A stretch of 8,568 nucleotides of DNA from Micrococcales bacterium (lineage in GTDB: Bacteria; Actinomycetota; Actinomycetes; Actinomycetales; Dermatophilaceae), in NCBI GenBank assembly GCA_003132125.1, contig PKWT01000287.1, positions 1-8,568 of the forward strand, read 5' to 3'. Positions 6,708 through 8,568 of the stretch are shown piece after piece (position 1 is the first letter of the stretch; the number at the start of each line of letters is the position of its first letter). The notes beneath the pieces were generated by a model. The model was not told the DNA's origin. It was given only the letters and a program-made list of their open reading frames with translations, and ran no database searches. The position numbers were made by a program, and so were the translations under genes.

Positions 6708-7955
6708 CTACGAGACCCCGAGCTGCCCGGAGAGAACCATTGCGGCGGCGCCGCGAATGACAATGTCCTCACCAAGGCTTGTCATCCGTACCATCAGATC
6801 GCCATGGACCTCGGCCATCGTTCGGTCGCGGAGGGTTTCGATGGTTGCTTCTGCGAACGGACCGTCAAGAAGGTCGGCCGGACCGCTGAGCACGATCTCA
6901 GCGAGATTCAGGGCTGCCACCACAGGAGCAAGGGCGATGCCGAGGTGCCGACCCGCCTCGCGAAGTATGGGTTCTGCCGCTTTCAGAGGCGACTGGTGCT
7001 CGTCTGATGCCTGGGCAGCCGCAACCCGAGCGCCCAGTCGCGGGGCAGCCAGCCAGGTCTCCAGGCACCCGAACTTGCCGCAGGCGCACTCGGCTCCGCC
7101 GTGCGTTCCGACGACGACATGACCGATCTCACCGGCCGCGAATCGGCTTCCGAACAGCAGGCTGCCGTTCAGCAGAAGCCCGGAACCGACACCGTGACCG
7201 ACCTTGATCAGCATCATGTCGGCGCCCGCCCCACCGAAGCTGTGTTCGGCCAGTACCGCGGCACGCGCGTCGTTCCCCACGATCACCGGGATCCCGAAGC
7301 GGGCGGTGAGGGCGTCCTGGAGGTGCTCATCGCACCAGCCCAGGTTCGGGGCGCTGAGCACGACACCGGCAGGGTCGACGACTCCGGGCGATCCGACCCC
7401 GATGCCGAGGATGGGCGCCGTGGTCCGGGAGACAAGAGCCTCGGCGAGTGCGATCACCTTGGCCGTCGCCTCCGCGCCGGTGCTGCCGGCCAGCGGCGCC
7501 TCCACCCGTTCGAGGATCTGGCCGTCGAGGTCGAGCACCGCTCCACGGAAGACCGAGTACTCACTGAGGTCGAGACCGACGATCTGCAAGCCGCCGCGAT
7601 TGATGTCGAGCAGAGTGGCTGGCTTGCCCGGTCGGGAGCCCTCGCGCTTGCCGATCTCGATAATGAGATCCTCGGCAATGAGCTCAGCCACCAGGTCGGA
7701 GACTGTGACGCGGGTGAGGCGGGTGAGGCGGGCGATGTCCGCACGGCTCTGCTGACCTGCCCGGTAGAGCGTCTGCAGTACGAGCGAGCGATTGTGAGCG
7801 CGTACGTCTTCAGGCAGGACCTTCGTGCTCGGACGGAGGACGCGTCCGAAGCTGAAAACCTCTCCCTTTCCTCGTACAGCCACTCTTCCGGGCAGCATTA
7901 GCGCCGATTTCGGCTTTCCAACGGGGAGGCTTCGCTGCGCATCCGTTGCCTTCAT
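6708..7955 (-). CDS. ROK-family transcriptional repressor (NagC/XylR type)
   Basis: DNA-binding repressor that senses a sugar or sugar phosphate, 415 residues. An N-terminal winged helix-turn-helix spans about 54-115: HNRSLVLQTLYRAG, SRADIARLTRLTRVTVSDLVAELI (recognition helix near 81-93) and the wing GSRPGKPAT. A ROK sugar-binding domain follows, with GNDA (D229), GEIGH (H279) and the zinc motif CACGKFGCLE (C290, C292, C297). The kinase phosphate motif DIGGTK is replaced by LDLSEYSV (128-135), so it should bind sugar without acting as a kinase. Residue 79 is arginine where the helix-turn-helix turn often has glycine. ATG 7955 has no ribosome binding site, but it sits where transcription is expected to begin, suggesting a leaderless mRNA. 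ATG 7898 (residue 20) is the alternative start and also lacks a ribosome binding site. Its own promoter carries the operator at 7960-7978, pointing to self-repression along with the kinase and ABC operon. Confidence 0.92.
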   Translation of the reverse strand: MKATDAQRSLPVGKPKSALMLPGRVAVRGKGEVFSFGRVLRPSTKVLPEDVRAHNRSLVLQTLYRAGQQSRADIARLTRLTRVTVSDLVAELIAEDLIIEIGKREGSRPGKPATLLDINRGGLQIVGLDLSEYSVFRGAVLDLDGQILERVEAPLAGSTGAEATAKVIALAEALVSRTTAPILGIGVGSPGVVDPAGVVLSAPNLGWCDEHLQDALTARFGIPVIVGNDARAAVLAEHSFGGAGADMMLIKVGHGVGSGLLLNGSLLFGSRFAAGEIGHVVVGTHGGAECACGKFGCLETWLAAPRLGARVAAAQASDEHQSPLKAAEPILREAGRHLGIALAPVVAALNLAEIVLSGPADLLDGPFAEATIETLRDRTMAEVHGDLMVRMTSLGEDIVIRGAAAMVLSGQLGVS

Positions 7956-7959
7956 ATGT

Positions 7960-7991
7960 GTTAGTAAATCTTATGAACAAATCAGGCGCAA
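7960..7991 (-). promoter_or_regulatory. Self-operator and promoter of the ROK repressor gene
   Basis: Read on the - strand, a -35-like TTGCGC (7991-7986) and a -10-like TTTACT (7968-7963) are 17 bases apart. The 19-mer at 7960-7978, on the + strand GTTAGTAAATCTTATGAAC, is an imperfect palindrome (GTT..TAA...TTA..AAC, six of nine pairs symmetric), as expected for a ROK dimer. It covers the -10 and spacer. Seven bases separate the -10 from the ATG at 7955, so the transcript should begin at or beside the start codon. Confidence 0.62.
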
Positions 7992-8093
7992 GTATGGGCG
8001 ACGGCTCATCGAAGGCCTCCGCGTCAGTCGAGTCGTACTCCGTCGCGTGACCTGGGGCTCGCCTGATGTACCCGCCTGCCGGCTAGACGAGGC

Positions 8094-8354
8094 ATGTCGC
8101 CCTCATCCGCGCGTTCCGGCGGTCTAGCCACCACGGACGCGCTGCTGCTCACGGCGGTGTTCGCGTGGGCGGCCCTGTCTGTCATCTTCTGGGCAGGGGC
8201 AGCGATCAACGCGGTGCTGTCGGGTCACCAGGTCCCCGAGGTCGACCTCGGGGCTGGCGTCACCGCCATCGCTGGGCACCGGGGTAATCCTTCGGCCGCC
8301 TGGGGGCGAACGGTCGGTCCCGCGTGGCTGTACTGGACCTCGACAGCGTCGTGA
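8094..8354 (+). CDS. Truncated N terminus of a VirD4/TraG-like conjugative coupling protein
   Basis: An 86-codon frame with good G/C bias at third positions. The product has a short polar start, a membrane segment at about 17-42 (LLLTAVFAWAALSVIFWAG...), then GHQVPEVDLGAGVTAIAGHRGNPSAAWG and GPAWLYWTST before the stop. From memory of the family, this order matches the beginning of actinobacterial type IV secretion coupling proteins: a first transmembrane helix, a short loop containing GDPAAAW, then the second transmembrane helix opening GPxxYW. Those proteins run to several hundred residues and carry Walker ATPase motifs, none of which follow here. The break at about 8345 is consistent with a deletion or with recombination at an element end. 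The only upstream purine run, GAGG, is one base from the ATG, so expression is doubtful. I read it as a relic of an integrative conjugative element. Confidence 0.5.
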   Translation: MSPSSARSGGLATTDALLLTAVFAWAALSVIFWAGAAINAVLSGHQVPEVDLGAGVTAIAGHRGNPSAAWGRTVGPAWLYWTSTAS

Positions 8355-8362
8355 CCTGGAGA

Positions 8363-8399
8363 TTGCCATTGCATTGTCAGACTTCGCATTGGATGGCAA
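8363..8399. repeat. Inverted repeat and short direct repeats near the element end
   Basis: TTGCCAT (8363-8369) and ATGGCAA (8393-8399) are perfect inverted arms 23 bases apart. Between and beside them GCATTG occurs twice in the same direction (8371-8376 and 8386-8391). Positioned between the coupling-protein fragment and the tRNA fragment, they may be recombination-protein binding sites of the lost element. This is inferred from position alone. Confidence 0.35.
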
Positions 8400-8435
8400 C
8401 GCGGCCAAGCTGCCGAGGTCCCTTTGAAGCATCGT

Positions 8436-8459
8436 TGTCGCACGAGTTATCGCACGGTT
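8436..8459. repeat. 12-bp tandem repeat, possible integrase arm-type sites
   Basis: TTGTCGCACGAG (8436-8447) and TTATCGCACGGT (8448-8459) are adjacent copies that agree at 9 of 12 positions, with TCGCACG identical in both (8438-8444 and 8450-8456). Short direct repeats about 40-60 bases from the crossover are the usual layout of arm-type binding sites for tyrosine integrases. No integrase gene is in the window, so this is a positional inference. Confidence 0.4.
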
Positions 8460-8497
8460 GGCTTTGGCAGCCCTCTGGCCTGCATGTATGTGTACGT

Positions 8498-8542
8498 CTG
8501 AAAATCGGAAGGTCGGCGGTTCGACCCCGCCCCTGGCCACCA
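8498..8542 (+). other. 3' part of a tRNA-Phe gene (anticodon GAA), attachment-site half
   Basis: The sequence fits a tRNA from position 32 to the CCA end. It has the loop CTGAAAA with anticodon GAA (8500-8502) and the 3' anticodon strand TCGGA. A T arm GGCGG/CCGCC (8515-8519, 8527-8531) surrounds TTCGACC, followed by the acceptor strand CCTGGCC (8532-8538) and ACCA (8539-8542). The 5' half is missing: the complementary acceptor GGCCAGG is not found upstream, and the 5' anticodon strand reads TACGT where TCCGA is needed. This is what remains at the far end of an element that has integrated into a tRNA-Phe gene. The break in similarity near 8497 marks the likely crossover side. An intact tRNA-Phe would be expected at the other end of the element, outside this window. 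Confidence 0.75.
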
Positions 8543-8568
8543 CAAGCCCGCAGGTCATCCCTGTAGGA

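Noticed and set aside
4994..6760. 588-codon open frame on the + strand opposite the GH20 gene
   Set aside because: It mirrors the GH20 gene almost entirely, has low-complexity arginine- and histidine-rich content with no domain, and the GH20 frame carries all catalytic motifs. It is an antisense shadow caused by GC bias.
7101..7901. 266-codon open frame on the + strand opposite the repressor gene
   Set aside because: The repressor on the other strand has a full helix-turn-helix and ROK domain; this frame has neither motif nor ribosome binding site.
8467..8542. Complete tRNA-Phe gene
   Set aside because: The 3' half is perfect, but the upstream bases cannot form the acceptor stem, the D arm or a full anticodon stem, so only a fragment is present.
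8124..8558. 144-codon open frame on the - strand containing GGVEPPTFRFS
   Set aside because: That peptide is simply the reverse-strand translation of the 3' end of tRNA-Phe, a known source of spurious proteins next to attachment sites. The rest is antisense to the coupling-protein relic.
1..8568. CRISPR array, insertion sequence, transposase or integrase gene
   Set aside because: I saw no regularly spaced repeats, no transposase or recombinase motifs and no terminal inverted repeats with target duplications in the window.

Overview
This window is from a high-GC Gram-positive bacterium, most likely an actinomycete. The coding regions have strongly G/C-biased third codon positions, TGAGGAGA-type ribosome binding sites, GTG starts, four-base stop/start overlaps and an actinobacterial-looking tRNA-Phe fragment. 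I cannot name the genus from sequence alone.

Most of the window (about 124-7991) is one compact locus for taking up and using a small sugar, most probably an N-acetylglucosamine-containing oligosaccharide such as chitobiose. On the + strand are a ROK-family sugar kinase (336-1268) and, after a 386-base gap, an ABC importer operon: a lipoprotein sugar-binding protein (1655-2980) and two MalF/MalG-type permeases (3006-3989, 3986-4879). Converging on it from the - strand is a two-gene unit: a ROK-family HTH repressor (7955-6708) followed by a cytoplasmic GH20 beta-N-acetylhexosaminidase (6625-5018). The expected logic is import of the oligosaccharide, cleavage inside the cell by GH20, phosphorylation of the free sugar by the ROK kinase, and control by the ROK repressor. 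No ABC ATPase and no nagA/nagB-type genes are present, so these would have to be elsewhere in the genome.

The best internal signal is a shared 19-bp operator-like site in front of all three transcription units (138-156, 1371-1389 and 7960-7978). It ends in TACTAAC, and each copy lies over the -10 element of a TTG(C/A)..17-18..T(T/G)TACT promoter. This fits one regulon run by the ROK repressor of the locus. The repressor promoter is placed so that its mRNA would begin at the AUG (leaderless). The kinase promoter has exactly the same spacing to an ATG that opens an eight-codon mini-ORF, followed by a second small ORF that overlaps the kinase start.

The right end (8094-8568) is different. An 86-codon ORF resembles the N terminus of an actinobacterial VirD4/TraG-like conjugative coupling protein and stops where the rest should continue. 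It is followed by about 140 bases with short direct and inverted repeats, and then by the 3' part of a tRNA-Phe gene (anticodon GAA to CCA, about 8498-8542) with no matching 5' half. This is the typical junction left by an integrative element at a tRNA gene, on the side away from the intact tRNA. By inference, the sequence to the left, possibly including the whole sugar locus, belongs to an integrated or decayed mobile island. The left end of the window (1-123) holds no gene I can assign.
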